Below, in pieces: positions 25,718 through 34,252 of a DNA stretch of 64,000 nucleotides (position 1 is its first letter; every line of letters begins with the position of its first letter). The stretch covers positions 62,001-126,000 of the forward strand of contig NZ_JAJSON010000016.1 of the NCBI RefSeq assembly GCF_022410465.1, given 5' to 3'. Made by a program: the position numbers and the translations under genes. This DNA comes from Christiangramia crocea (GTDB taxonomy: Bacteria; Bacteroidota; Bacteroidia; Flavobacteriales; Flavobacteriaceae). The notes beneath the pieces are model-generated. The model saw only the letters and a program-made list of their open reading frames with translations, did not search any database and was not told the origin of the DNA.

Positions 25718-26956
25718 CTATTGAAGCATCATCTTTGCCTTCTTCACAGCTTCAATAAAGCTATCTATCTCATCATGGCTATTATAAAAGGAGAAAGATG
25801 CTCTTACGGTCCCCGGAATTTTGAAGAAATCCATGACAGGCTGGGCACAATGATGACCGGTACGAACAGCTATTCCCATCTTATCCAGCAAAGTTCCTAT
25901 ATCATAAGGGTGAAGACCTTCAATATTGAAAGAGATAACAGCAGTTTTTTCTTCCGCTTCACCGTAAATCTTCATTCCCTCAATCTCTTTGAGTTTACCG
26001 GTGGCATACTCTAGGAGCTCATGTTCATAAGCAGCGATCTCATCAAAACCTATCTGGTTCATATAATCTATTGCGGCGCCAAAGGCTATACCTCCACATA
26101 TATTAGGAGTGCCGGCCTCAAATTTATGAGGTAAACCAGCATAAGTAGTTTTCTCAAAAGATACCGTAGCGATCATCTCACCTCCTCCCTGATAGGGCGG
26201 CAGTTTCTCAAGCCAGGCTTCTTTTCCATATAAGATCCCAACTCCGGTTGGGCCGCACATTTTATGCGCCGAAGCCACATAAAAGTCTACATCCAGTGCC
26301 TGAACATCAGCTTTTATATGCGGAGCAGCCTGAGCTCCATCTATCAGCACGGCTGCGTTATTCGCATGGGCTTTTTCAATAATCTCTTTTATCGGATTCA
26401 CACTTCCAAGCGCATTGGATACATGATTCACGAATACCAGCTTCGTATTTTCATTAATAAGCTTTTCATATTCCGAATAGATAAGCTCACCTTTAAGATT
26501 GATAGGGATTACCTTAAGAATGGCTCCGGTGCGTTCACATAACATCTGCCACGGCACTATATTAGAATGATGCTCCATCGCTGAAACAAGGATCTCATCA
26601 CCCTCTTTCAAAAATTCCGAAAAACCACTGGCCACAAGGTTAATTCCGTGGGTGGTTCCAGAAGTAAAGATAATCTCATAAGGTTTTTCAGCATTGAAAT
26701 GCTTCTGAAGCTTTATCCTGGCCTGCTCATACTTATCTGTAGCTTCTTGAGAAAGCGAATGAACCCCGCGATGTATGTTCGCATTATAATTGGAATAATA
26801 ATCCACTATAACGTCTATAACCTGCTGTGGGGTCTGAGAGGTTGCGGCATTATCAAAATAAACTAAAGGATAGCCATTAACCTTGCGGTTAAGAATTGGA
26901 AAATCCTTGCGGATTTTTTCAACCTCAAAAGTCTTTGCCTGAGTTTGATGACGCAT
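25718..26956 (-). CDS. sufS: Cysteine desulfurase SufS
   Basis: 412 residues, fold type I PLP enzyme. The Schiff-base lysine is Lys232 in SAHKMCGPTG and the catalytic cysteine is Cys370 in RTGHHCAQP, the group II (SufS/CsdA) arrangement with a short active-site loop. It releases sulfur from cysteine as persulfide and hands it to SufE. ATG start; 24 bases after sufD, so co-transcribed. Confidence 0.97.
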   Translation of the reverse strand: MRHQTQAKTFEVEKIRKDFPILNRKVNGYPLVYFDNAATSQTPQQVIDVIVDYYSNYNANIHRGVHSLSQEATDKYEQARIKLQKHFNAEKPYEIIFTSGTTHGINLVASGFSEFLKEGDEILVSAMEHHSNIVPWQMLCERTGAILKVIPINLKGELIYSEYEKLINENTKLVFVNHVSNALGSVNPIKEIIEKAHANNAAVLIDGAQAAPHIKADVQALDVDFYVASAHKMCGPTGVGILYGKEAWLEKLPPYQGGGEMIATVSFEKTTYAGLPHKFEAGTPNICGGIAFGAAIDYMNQIGFDEIAAYEHELLEYATGKLKEIEGMKIYGEAEEKTAVISFNIEGLHPYDIGTLLDKMGIAVRTGHHCAQPVMDFFKIPGTVRASFSFYNSHDEIDSFIEAVKKAKMMLQ

Positions 26957-26980
26957 CCTAAATGGTTTTAGATATTAAAG

Positions 26981-28294
26981 TTATAGATTAAATCCAAGAT
27001 CAACTTCAAGTTTTGAAGCGATAAGTTTGTTGATCCTTTTCTTAACTTCCGGGATCTTAACGCTTTCCAGCACATTGTTGGCAAAAGCGTACATTAAAAG
27101 ACCACGAGCTTCCTTACGCGGAATCCCTCTTGACTGAAGATAGAACAAAGCTTCTTCATCCAGCTGACCAATGGTACAGCCATGACTACATCTCACATCA
27201 TCTGCAAAAATCTCCAGCTGAGGCTTAGAATTAATGGTAGCCTTATCATCTGCAAGAATATTATTGTTAGACTGATAGGCATTTGTCTTTTGTGCTTCCT
27301 TTTCAACCACTACCTTTCCGTTAAAAACACCGGTAGACCTGTCTCCATAGATTCCTTTATAATCCTGATGGCTTTCACAGTTCGGTTCAATATGATGAAC
27401 AAGGGTATTATGATCTACGTGCTGCTTATCTTCAATAATAGTCACGCCTTTCATGGTTGAATCTATACGCTCTCCCTTCTGATAGAAATTCAGATTGTTC
27501 CGGGTTAGTTTTCCACCAAAAGAAAATGTATGAACCGAAACTGCGCTTTCATCCTTTTGTTCTATAAAAGTATTGTCAATAAGTGAAGCTGAGTCTTTGT
27601 CGTTCTGAATCTTATAATAGTCCACTATTGCTCTCCTGTCTGCATAGATCTCAGTTAATGAGTTAGTGAGAACAGGATGATCTGTAAGGCTCTGATGTCT
27701 CTCGATGATCTGAACATGAGAATTCTCATCCACTACAACAAGATTTCGTGGCTGCAGAAGCAGGGCCGATTCATTTCCGGTAGCAAAATTGATGATCTGA
27801 ATTGGCTTATCTGCCAGTTTATTCTTATGAATATGAATAAACGCTCCTTCTCTGGCAAAAGCAGTATTAAGAGAATTCAATCCTGATTTTGGTGCCACGC
27901 GGTTGAAGTAATTCTCAATTACAGGCCGGTATTTCTCATTGCTAAGCGCAGATGACATAAGGCATACGTCAATCTTATCATGAGTGGTTTGTGACAGATG
28001 AGAAGAAAAGATCCCATCTATAAAAACCAAATCGTACGTGTCTATATCATGAATAAAATACTTCTTGATATCACGATATTCTATCGCATCTTCTTTTTTA
28101 GGAAAAATGCTGTAATCATGCTTTAAGACAGAGTTAAGCGAAGTATATTTCCAATTCTCATCTTTTCGGTTTGGAAAACCAAGGCTTTCAAAATCTTTAA
28201 TAGCCTGGTTCCTGATATCATCGATACCATTCTCTGTATCCAAACTTTCTTCAAAAGCGAAAAACGATGAGATAAGTTTATCTTTTAATTCCAT
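26981..28294 (-). CDS. sufD: Fe-S cluster assembly protein SufD
   Basis: 437 residues from the ATG at 28294 (an in-frame TTG 21 bases upstream is less likely). The C-terminal right-handed beta-helix holds the conserved CSHGCTIGQLDEEALFYL region, including the histidine that joins the cluster site at the SufB-SufD interface. With SufB and SufC it makes the SufBC2D scaffold in the cytoplasm. The spacer to sufC carries TCAAATT heptamers. Confidence 0.95.
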   Translation of the reverse strand: MELKDKLISSFFAFEESLDTENGIDDIRNQAIKDFESLGFPNRKDENWKYTSLNSVLKHDYSIFPKKEDAIEYRDIKKYFIHDIDTYDLVFIDGIFSSHLSQTTHDKIDVCLMSSALSNEKYRPVIENYFNRVAPKSGLNSLNTAFAREGAFIHIHKNKLADKPIQIINFATGNESALLLQPRNLVVVDENSHVQIIERHQSLTDHPVLTNSLTEIYADRRAIVDYYKIQNDKDSASLIDNTFIEQKDESAVSVHTFSFGGKLTRNNLNFYQKGERIDSTMKGVTIIEDKQHVDHNTLVHHIEPNCESHQDYKGIYGDRSTGVFNGKVVVEKEAQKTNAYQSNNNILADDKATINSKPQLEIFADDVRCSHGCTIGQLDEEALFYLQSRGIPRKEARGLLMYAFANNVLESVKIPEVKKRINKLIASKLEVDLGFNL

Positions 28295-28344
28295 TTTGTT
28301 CAATTTCAAATTCAAGGTTTATAACAAACTCTCCTTAAACTTAT

Positions 28345-28382
28345 TCAAATATCAAATTGACGAATCTTCAAATTCTCAAATT
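28345..28382. repeat. Degenerate TCAAATT tandem repeats in the sufC-sufD spacer
   Basis: TCAAATA/TCAAATT units start at 28345, 28352, 28368 and 28376 with a 7-8 base period and one interruption. They fill much of the 90-base gap between sufC and sufD and the last unit reaches to 3 bases before the sufC stop region. Confidence 0.55.
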
Positions 28383-28384
28383 GA

Positions 28385-29137
28385 TTAAACTGTTTTTTCT
28401 TTCTTCACCCAGTCGTAACCTCTTTCTTCCAGTTCGTAGGCGAGTTCTTTCCCTCCAGATTTTACAATTTTACCATCCACCATCACATGCACCACATCCG
28501 GAACTATATAATTAAGCAATCTCTGGTAGTGAGTAATAAGCAATACTGCATTGTCTTCCCTGCGAAGTTTATTCACTCCATCTGCAACCACTCTAAGTGC
28601 ATCGATATCCAAACCGGAATCTGTTTCATCCAGAATAGATAACTTAGGGTCCAGCATTGCCATTTGAAAGATCTCATTACGTTTCTTTTCTCCTCCTGAA
28701 AAACCTTCATTCAGTGAACGTGAAAGAAACTTTCGGTCTATCGCCAGCATCTCTGATTTTTCCCTTATTGCTTTCAACATTTCATTTGCAGGCATATCTT
28801 CTTTGCCATGTGCCTTGCGCTGTGCATTGATTGCCGTTTTGATGAAATTTGTCACCGATACTCCCGGAATTTCCACCGGATATTGAAAAGAAAGGAAAAT
28901 ACCTCTATGAGCTCTTTCTTCCGGATCAAGCTCGGTAAGATCTTCACCTTCAAAAAACATTTCTCCATCAGTCATTTCGTATTCTTCCCTGCCGGCAATC
29001 ACAGAAGACAAAGTACTTTTCCCTGAACCGTTGGGCCCCATGATCGCATGAACCTCTCCCGGTTTGATCTCAAGGTCTATTCCTTTAAGTATTTCCTTAT
29101 CTTCTATGCTGGCGTGTAAATTCTTTATTTTAAGCAT
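28385..29137 (-). CDS. sufC: Fe-S cluster assembly ATPase SufC
   Basis: 250 residues from the ATG at 29137; the longer frame from a TTG at 29161 adds eight residues not usual in SufC. ABC ATPase with Walker A GPNGSGKST (34-42), signature FSGGEKKR and Walker B LSILDETDSGLD. It powers the shape change of SufBC2D during cluster build-up. The small lipoprotein gene lies between it and sufB. Confidence 0.96.
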   Translation of the reverse strand: MLKIKNLHASIEDKEILKGIDLEIKPGEVHAIMGPNGSGKSTLSSVIAGREEYEMTDGEMFFEGEDLTELDPEERAHRGIFLSFQYPVEIPGVSVTNFIKTAINAQRKAHGKEDMPANEMLKAIREKSEMLAIDRKFLSRSLNEGFSGGEKKRNEIFQMAMLDPKLSILDETDSGLDIDALRVVADGVNKLRREDNAVLLITHYQRLLNYIVPDVVHVMVDGKIVKSGGKELAYELEERGYDWVKKEKTV

Positions 29138-29186
29138 TTCTATCGATTCTGAATCTGCCAATGGCAGAAGTTAAAATTTTCTTTTA

Positions 29187-29573
29187 TTATTCTTTTATAG
29201 TGTCTGAAACAGTTTCTGCACTGGGAATTTCTATAATTTCCCTGATCTCAATAACTTCTTCCCATCCCTCTCGTTCAGGGTTTGGGAGTATCTTAGCTTT
29301 TACTGTTACCGGTATCATATCAAAATCATCTGATTTTAACGGAGCCACTTTACTGGCCAGTATTTTCGAGAGGGAATCCATAGTCACCCCATAGACAAAA
29401 TTATCACCCCTTATTACCGCTGCATCAGTTCCGTAAACGATCTCTCCTGTTAACACCTGTATACTATCCGGTACTTTTTCGACCTCAGGTTGCTCCATCA
29501 GTTCCTTTCTTTCTTCATTCTGACAGGAGAAAAAAACCAGTGTTATTAATAATACTCCAAATAATCTCTTCAT
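29187..29573 (-). CDS. Small lipoprotein encoded between sufB and sufC
   Basis: 128 residues. A leader ends in LVFFSC (Cys17), followed by Gln-Asn-Glu-Glu-Arg, so the protein is exported and lipid-anchored, possibly to the surface. The mature part is a single small beta-rich domain with the segments VLTGEIVYGTDAAVIRGDNFVYGV and MIPVTVKAKILPNPEREGWEEVIEIREI. No family recognised. It is placed 22 bases after sufB and 49 bases before sufC on the same strand, so it must be transcribed with the cytoplasmic Suf machinery although its product is not cytoplasmic. Confidence 0.8.
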   Translation of the reverse strand: MKRLFGVLLITLVFFSCQNEERKELMEQPEVEKVPDSIQVLTGEIVYGTDAAVIRGDNFVYGVTMDSLSKILASKVAPLKSDDFDMIPVTVKAKILPNPEREGWEEVIEIREIIEIPSAETVSDTIKE

Positions 29574-29595
29574 ATCAATTTCACCGACAACTTAA

Positions 29596-31041
29596 TTATC
29601 CTACCGAACCTTCGAGTGAAATTTCAAGTAATTTCTGTGCTTCTACTGCAAATTCCATAGGGAGTTTATTAAGAACTTCTTTACTGAAACCATTTACGAT
29701 AAGGGCGATCGCCTTTTCGGTATCTATCCCTCTCTGGTTACAGTAAAAAATCTGATCTTCCCCTATCTTACTGGTAGTAGCCTCGTGCTCTACCTGTGCA
29801 GATTTATTTTTAACCTCGATGTACGGGAAAGTATGAGCCCCACATTTATTGCCCATAAGCAGGGAATCACATTGTGAAAAATTCCTTGCATTTTCTGCAC
29901 GTGGATTTATTTGTACCAAACCGCGATATGAATTCTGAGAATTTCCGGCAGATATACCTTTTGAAATAATGGTACTCCTGGTATTTTTTCCAAGATGAAT
30001 CATTTTTGTTCCTGTATCAGCCTGCTGAAAGTTATTCGTTACTGCAATGGAGTAGAATTCTCCCACAGAATTATCACCTTTCAAAATACAACTTGGGTAT
30101 TTCCATGTAACTGCAGAACCCGTTTCCACCTGTGTCCAGGATATCTTGGCATTCTTCTCGCAAAGTCCTCTTTTTGTCACAAAGTTGAAAACTCCACCCT
30201 TACCTTCTTTATTCCCGGGGTACCAGTTTTGAACGGTACTGTATTTAATTTCGGCATCATCAAGAGCAATTAACTCTACAACAGCCGCGTGAAGCTGGTT
30301 TTCATCACGGGTTGGAGCCGTACAACCTTCCAGATAACTCACGTAACTTCCTGGCTCAGCAATCACAAGTGTTCTTTCGAACTGTCCTGTACCCGCCTGA
30401 TTGATTCTAAAATAAGTTGATAGTTCCATTGGGCATCTTACACCCTTAGGAATATAACAGAAAGATCCGTCACTAAATACTGCAGAATTCAGCGCTGCAT
30501 AAAAATTGTCCTTTTTAGGAACTACCGTACCAAGATATTTCTTTACCAGTTCAGGATGTTCCTGAATAGCTTCAGATATCGAACAGAATATAATTCCCTT
30601 TTCAGCCAGGGTCTTTTTAAAGGTAGTAGTAACAGAAACTGAGTCCATTACAACATCTACCGCTACTCCGGCCAGTTTCTTCTGTTCATCCAGAGAAATA
30701 CCGAGTTTTTTAAAAGTATCCAGTAATTCAGGATCCACCTCATCCAAACTATCATATTTCGGTTTTTTATTTGGTGCCGAATAATATGAAATATTCTGAA
30801 AGTCCGGCTTCGGATAATTAACGTTCGCCCATTCCGGCTCGGTCATTTCTTCCCAGGCACGATATGCCTCCAGTCTCCATTCAGTCATCCATTCCGGTTC
30901 ATTTTTCTTTTTTGAAATTGCCCGAACGATATCTTCATTTAAACCAACAGGAAAGGTATCAGATTCTATATCGGTATAAAATCCATACTCATACTCTTTG
31001 GTCTCGAGCTCTTTCTTTAAATCGTCTTCAGTATATGCCAT
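29596..31041 (-). CDS. sufB: Fe-S cluster assembly protein SufB
   Basis: 481 residues, normal for SufB. An N-terminal helical part ([20 protein letters not shown]) precedes the beta-helix core with [10 protein letters not shown]-type repeats and the conserved region CNQRGID and [20 protein letters not shown] at the end. SufB takes sulfur from SufE and forms the cluster scaffold. ATG start; the upstream spacer of 420 bases contains the four-helix-bundle pseudogene. Confidence 0.96.
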   Translation of the reverse strand: MAYTEDDLKKELETKEYEYGFYTDIESDTFPVGLNEDIVRAISKKKNEPEWMTEWRLEAYRAWEEMTEPEWANVNYPKPDFQNISYYSAPNKKPKYDSLDEVDPELLDTFKKLGISLDEQKKLAGVAVDVVMDSVSVTTTFKKTLAEKGIIFCSISEAIQEHPELVKKYLGTVVPKKDNFYAALNSAVFSDGSFCYIPKGVRCPMELSTYFRINQAGTGQFERTLVIAEPGSYVSYLEGCTAPTRDENQLHAAVVELIALDDAEIKYSTVQNWYPGNKEGKGGVFNFVTKRGLCEKNAKISWTQVETGSAVTWKYPSCILKGDNSVGEFYSIAVTNNFQQADTGTKMIHLGKNTRSTIISKGISAGNSQNSYRGLVQINPRAENARNFSQCDSLLMGNKCGAHTFPYIEVKNKSAQVEHEATTSKIGEDQIFYCNQRGIDTEKAIALIVNGFSKEVLNKLPMEFAVEAQKLLEISLEGSVG

Positions 31042-31071
31042 AATTTGTTTTTAAAGTTGGAAGGTTAAATG

Positions 31072-31437
31072 TTATAAAGTTGAATGAAGGTTTTTGATCA
31101 ACCCGCTAAGGAGTTTAGAAATTTCATTCGCTATTAAATTCAACCTTTCAAATTCATCGTTTTATATGTAGCTTAATCCAAAACCTGATAAGTTGATACC
31201 TCAATTCTCCAGCTAATGTCTTTACCATTCATAAAAAACGTATAAACTCTTTTATTGTCCCTCTTTCGAAAACTCCTGCGATATTTGAAGAAATCGAAAT
31301 ACTGGACCTCTCATTTGGCCTCTTTATTCAAAATCACTTTTGAATTGGCCGTTAATTGTTAAATTGTATATTTCAGAATTTAATTCCCTTCTTGTTAGCC
31401 TACAAATAGTTTCTTCAAAAGAATTAAATTTTGCCAT
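31072..31437 (-). pseudogene. Broken four-helix-bundle (23S rRNA intervening-sequence protein, S23) gene
   Basis: The minus strand from the ATG at 31437 reads MAKFNSFEETICR, then ELNSEIYNLTINGQFKSDF, then stops in frame. After a shift the next frame gives RSSISISSNIAGVFERG, another gives KEFIRFL and LAGELRYQL, and the last gives EFERLNLIANEISKLLSG and IKNLHSTL followed by TAA at 31072. These pieces are in order and together cover about 121 codons, the normal length of four-helix-bundle proteins (TIGR02436/PF05635). At least two in-frame stops and several frameshifts make it a pseudogene. It lies between sufA and sufB. No intact gene lies in this 422-base gap. Confidence 0.88.
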
Positions 31438-31463
31438 GAACTTTTTCACTTTCCTCGTTGGAC

Positions 31464-31793
31464 TTACAACGAAAAACTCTCTCCACATCCGCAGGTTCTC
31501 TGTGCATTCGGATTATTGAACACAAACCCCTTACCGTTTAAACCTCCCGAATATTCAAGGATGGTACCGGCCAGATAGAGCACACTGCGCTTATCAACAA
31601 CGATCTTCACATTGTTATCTTCAAAAAGCTTATCTCCTTCGCTTTGGGCCTTATCGAACTTCAATTCGTATGACAAGCCAGAGCAACCCCCGCTCTTCAC
31701 ACCCACGCGAACGTAGTCTGCCTCAACACTGAAGCCCTCTTCACTCATCAAAGCTGAAATTTTCTTTTTAGCCTCTTCGCTAACTTTAATCAT
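31464..31793 (-). CDS. sufA: A-type Fe-S cluster carrier (SufA/IscA/ErpA family)
   Basis: 109 residues with the three invariant cysteines of A-type carriers: Cys37 in GGCSGLSY and Cys101/Cys103 in TCGCGESF at the C terminus. It receives clusters from the Suf scaffold and passes them to target enzymes. It is the first gene of the suf operon. A -7 box lies 30 bases before its ATG. ErpA is an alternative name; context favours sufA. Confidence 0.92.
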   Translation of the reverse strand: MIKVSEEAKKKISALMSEEGFSVEADYVRVGVKSGGCSGLSYELKFDKAQSEGDKLFEDNNVKIVVDKRSVLYLAGTILEYSGGLNGKGFVFNNPNAQRTCGCGESFSL

Positions 31794-31823
31794 AAGTTAT
31801 AAAGATTAATTCTAAATTGGGGA

Positions 31824-31831
31824 CAAATATA
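31824..31831 (-). promoter_or_regulatory. -7 box at the head of the suf operon
   Basis: On the minus strand the bases are TATATTTG, a full match to TAnnTTTG, with about 30 bases to the sufA ATG. No -33 element at usual spacing. I see no clear IscR or Fur-type palindrome around it. Confidence 0.5.
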
Positions 31832-31991
31832 CTACAAAGCATGTGTTTTACCATAGACTAAGCATATGTTTTAAGAATTGAATTATAGAGTCCGCCAATC
31901 AAAAAATTCTGTTTTTTACCAATAAAATACTGATCAATTACTGTTCCTTAAAAGCTTTGTCATGTTTATTCTTCTTTGAAATTTATATGCT

Positions 31992-31999
31992 TACTTTTG
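31992..31999 (+). promoter_or_regulatory. -7 box of thiL
   Basis: TACTTTTG fits TAnnTTTG and ends 18 bases before the ATG at 32018. It overlaps the N-terminal extension of the open frame, which supports the ATG at 32018 as the start. Confidence 0.5.
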
Positions 32000-32017
32000 C
32001 ATTTTAAATGCAGGAAC

Positions 32018-33073
32018 ATGTTTGAGAATAGTCAGGAAAGCAGAACAAACCTTTCAGAATTAGGAGAATTTGGACTTATTGATCATCTTACCAAGAACTT
32101 TAGCCCCAGGCTAAAGTCCACAATAAAGGCTATTGGCGATGATGCAGCCGTATTGGATTTTGAAAATGAGCAAACCCTTATAAGCACTGATCTTCTAGTA
32201 GAAGGGGTTCATTTTGATCTTTCATATACGCCTCTAAAGCATCTAGGTTATAAAGCTGTGATGGTAAATCTTTCTGACATCTATGCAATGAATGGAACAG
32301 CAACACAAATAACTGTTTCGATTGCTGTTTCCAACCGTTTTCCAGTAGAAGCTCTTGAAGAATTATATTCGGGGATACACCTTGCCTCAAAAATATATAA
32401 CGTAGATGTGGTTGGTGGCGACACCACCTCTTCCACTTCAGGCTTATTTATTAGTGTTACTGCACTTGGAGTCGCAGAAAAAGATGAAGTGGTATACCGC
32501 GAAGGAGCAAATCCAAATGATCTGCTGGTCCTAACCGGGGATCTTGGAGCTGCCTATATGGGATTACAGGTACTGGAACGCGAAAAGGAAGTTTTTAAAG
32601 CCAATCCAAATGCACAGCCCGACCTTGACCAGTACACTTACTTAATTGAAAGACAGCTTAAACCCGAGGCAAGGAAAGACATCCCGCCATTGCTGAAAAA
32701 ACTTGAAGTAAAACCAACTTCCATGATCGATATAAGTGATGGACTCTCTTCTGAAATAATCCACTTATGCAAAAGTTCTAAGGTTGGAGCAAACCTGTTT
32801 GAAGAAAAGATTCCGCTAGACCCTGCCGTGATCTCTGTTTGCGAAGAATTTCAATTGGACAGCACAACTATTGCGTTAAGTGGTGGTGAGGACTATGAAT
32901 TATTGTTCACAATCTCACAAAATGATTACGATAAGATAAAAGGGAATCCGCATTTAACAGTTATTGGCCATATGACCGAGGAAAAGGAAGGTATGCACCT
33001 TATCACACGGGCCGCTCAAAAACTTCCGCTAATTGCAAGGGGCTGGAATTCTATGGGCAACAAGGAAGATTAA
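32018..33073 (+). CDS. thiL: Thiamine-monophosphate kinase
   Basis: 351 residues from the ATG at 32018; the frame opens 14 codons earlier at a TTG, but the promoter box lies within that part. PurM-like ATP-grasp-unrelated fold: GEFGLIDHLT near the N terminus, AIGDDAAV as first metal/nucleotide site, VNLSDIYAMNG, VVGGDTTSS and the late SGGEDYELLFT. It phosphorylates thiamine monophosphate to the active cofactor thiamine pyrophosphate. Single gene; its stop codon shares TTAA with the convergent mini-gene. Confidence 0.95.
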   Translation: MFENSQESRTNLSELGEFGLIDHLTKNFSPRLKSTIKAIGDDAAVLDFENEQTLISTDLLVEGVHFDLSYTPLKHLGYKAVMVNLSDIYAMNGTATQITVSIAVSNRFPVEALEELYSGIHLASKIYNVDVVGGDTTSSTSGLFISVTALGVAEKDEVVYREGANPNDLLVLTGDLGAAYMGLQVLEREKEVFKANPNAQPDLDQYTYLIERQLKPEARKDIPPLLKKLEVKPTSMIDISDGLSSEIIHLCKSSKVGANLFEEKIPLDPAVISVCEEFQLDSTTIALSGGEDYELLFTISQNDYDKIKGNPHLTVIGHMTEEKEGMHLITRAAQKLPLIARGWNSMGNKED

Positions 33074-33321
33074 GAAGCTTTTGCCAGGAATAAACGCTTA
33101 CGTTTCTTATGGATCTTGGCAAGATAAGCATTGGTCTCCTTAAATTTAGGGGTTAGCCTTGCCAGAAGACCATCCGCAGTATCTGTCATCTCCATCCCGC
33201 ACGTTTTACATTTATATTCATGTACGTGATTGGTAATGTTTTTTGACACTCTTAATTTATGACCGAAAATACTACAATGAACCTTCGCAAATGAAAATAT
33301 TTTAGGGTTTACTTTTTTCAT
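33070..33321 (-). CDS. Small zinc-finger-like protein (DUF1660-like)
   Basis: 83 residues, very basic. The central part has C-x4-H spacing (VHCSIFGHKL) and 15-20 residues later CKTCG, which together give four possible zinc ligands, as in DUF1660-type small proteins found in phages and flavobacteria. The C-terminal half (LARLTPKFKETNAYLAKIHK) is a basic helix. RNA or DNA binding is plausible, not shown. The gene is convergent with thiL and its stop overlaps the thiL stop. Confidence 0.7.
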   Translation of the reverse strand: MKKVNPKIFSFAKVHCSIFGHKLRVSKNITNHVHEYKCKTCGMEMTDTADGLLARLTPKFKETNAYLAKIHKKRKRLFLAKAS

Positions 33322-33332
33322 GGTAGGTTAAA

Positions 33333-33355
33333 TTTCTGGTTTCTAGGTTTCTAAA
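33333..33355. repeat. Degenerate TTTCTNGG tandem repeats before the mini-gene
   Basis: TTTCTGG, TTTCTAGG and TTTCTAAA follow each other at 33333, 33340 and 33348, a 7-8 base period, just upstream of the mini-gene start. Same style as the arrays near sufC/sufD and sdhB. Confidence 0.5.
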
Positions 33356-33393
33356 TTATAAAAAAAAGTTAATAGTCAGACAAAAAGCGTTAA

Positions 33394-34173
33394 TTAATCG
33401 ATAAAATGCATCGTTTGTACTAAATTTGATGAGTCTTCCATATACGAATTATGACCATTTCTCATCCTGTAAAACGCACACTCGGTCTCTCTTGAAATCC
33501 TTTCTATATCATTGATTTCCAGTATTGGATCCTCTTCGGAAGCTACTATGATCTTCTGGCCGTCAAAGCTTTTAAGCACTTCAAGATAATTTGTACGAAT
33601 TTTCATACCTACTAAAGCAGCTTGTATATTTTTTCCCTTCATTTTAACAGCCCGGCATTTCAAATCTTCTATTTCTGTAGCAAATTCCCTCTTACTATTT
33701 TCCGAATAAAGATTTGAGATAGCCATTCTCACATAAGCCTTCTTATTTTCTCCGACCAGTTTAACAGATCTTTCACGAATTTTCCGCTTCTCAACAGAAT
33801 CTTCAACCGGTGTTGAATTTATCAACATCACGCTCTTTACTATCATAGGAAAATTTTTTAGAAATTCCAAACTTACATACCCCCCCATGCTATGGCCAGC
33901 AATACTAATCTCAGACAGTTGAAGTGATAACAACACGTCTTTGACCACATCTGCCATCAGTTGCATGGAATGGATTTCTGCAATTCCTTCAGACTTTCCG
34001 TGACCGGGTAGATCTATGCAAATAATTTGCCGTTCTTTTTGCAAATCCTTAACAATTGATTCCCAGATATCTGAATCCTCCAGAAATCCGTGGAGTAAAA
34101 CGAGTGGTACTTTTTTCCCCACCCCGTGTTTTTCAAAGTGGATTTTAGCACCATTATATATTATACTGCTCAT
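33394..34173 (-). CDS. Alpha/beta-fold hydrolase
   Basis: 259 residues from the ATG at 34173. The frame extends to a GTG at 34221, but that lies within the terminator hairpin of pepP. Typical alpha/beta hydrolase: oxyanion region LVLLHGFLEDSDIW, nucleophile in GHSMGG, acid in ASEEDPI and histidine in RNGHNSYMED. Substrate unknown; esterase or C-C hydrolase types (as in menaquinone synthesis MenH) are possible. The start codon is only a few bases after the terminator T-run, so its transcription start is unclear. Confidence 0.85.
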   Translation of the reverse strand: MSSIIYNGAKIHFEKHGVGKKVPLVLLHGFLEDSDIWESIVKDLQKERQIICIDLPGHGKSEGIAEIHSMQLMADVVKDVLLSLQLSEISIAGHSMGGYVSLEFLKNFPMIVKSVMLINSTPVEDSVEKRKIRERSVKLVGENKKAYVRMAISNLYSENSKREFATEIEDLKCRAVKMKGKNIQAALVGMKIRTNYLEVLKSFDGQKIIVASEEDPILEINDIERISRETECAFYRMRNGHNSYMEDSSNLVQTMHFID

Positions 34174-34180
34174 AGCATAT

Positions 34181-34225
34181 AAAAAAAGACCGCGAATCCA
34201 GAAGGTAATCCAGAAATTCACGGCC
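34181..34225 (-). terminator. Terminator of pepP, next to the hydrolase start
   Basis: On the minus strand GGCCGTGAAT and ATTCGCGGTC form a 10-bp stem with two G-T wobbles and an 18-base loop, followed by TTTTTTT. It lies 27 bases after the pepP stop and ends 8 bases before the hydrolase ATG. Confidence 0.75.
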
Positions 34226-34252
34226 AGTATTAATTTTAGGGATTATTCCAGA

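Noticed and set aside
28345-28382. CRISPR-like array
   Set aside because: Units are only 7-8 bases with no spacers of constant length; no cas genes in the window.
31041-31464. Small non-coding RNA in the sufA-sufB gap
   Set aside because: The gap is explained by the four-helix-bundle pseudogene; no terminator or promoter box found.
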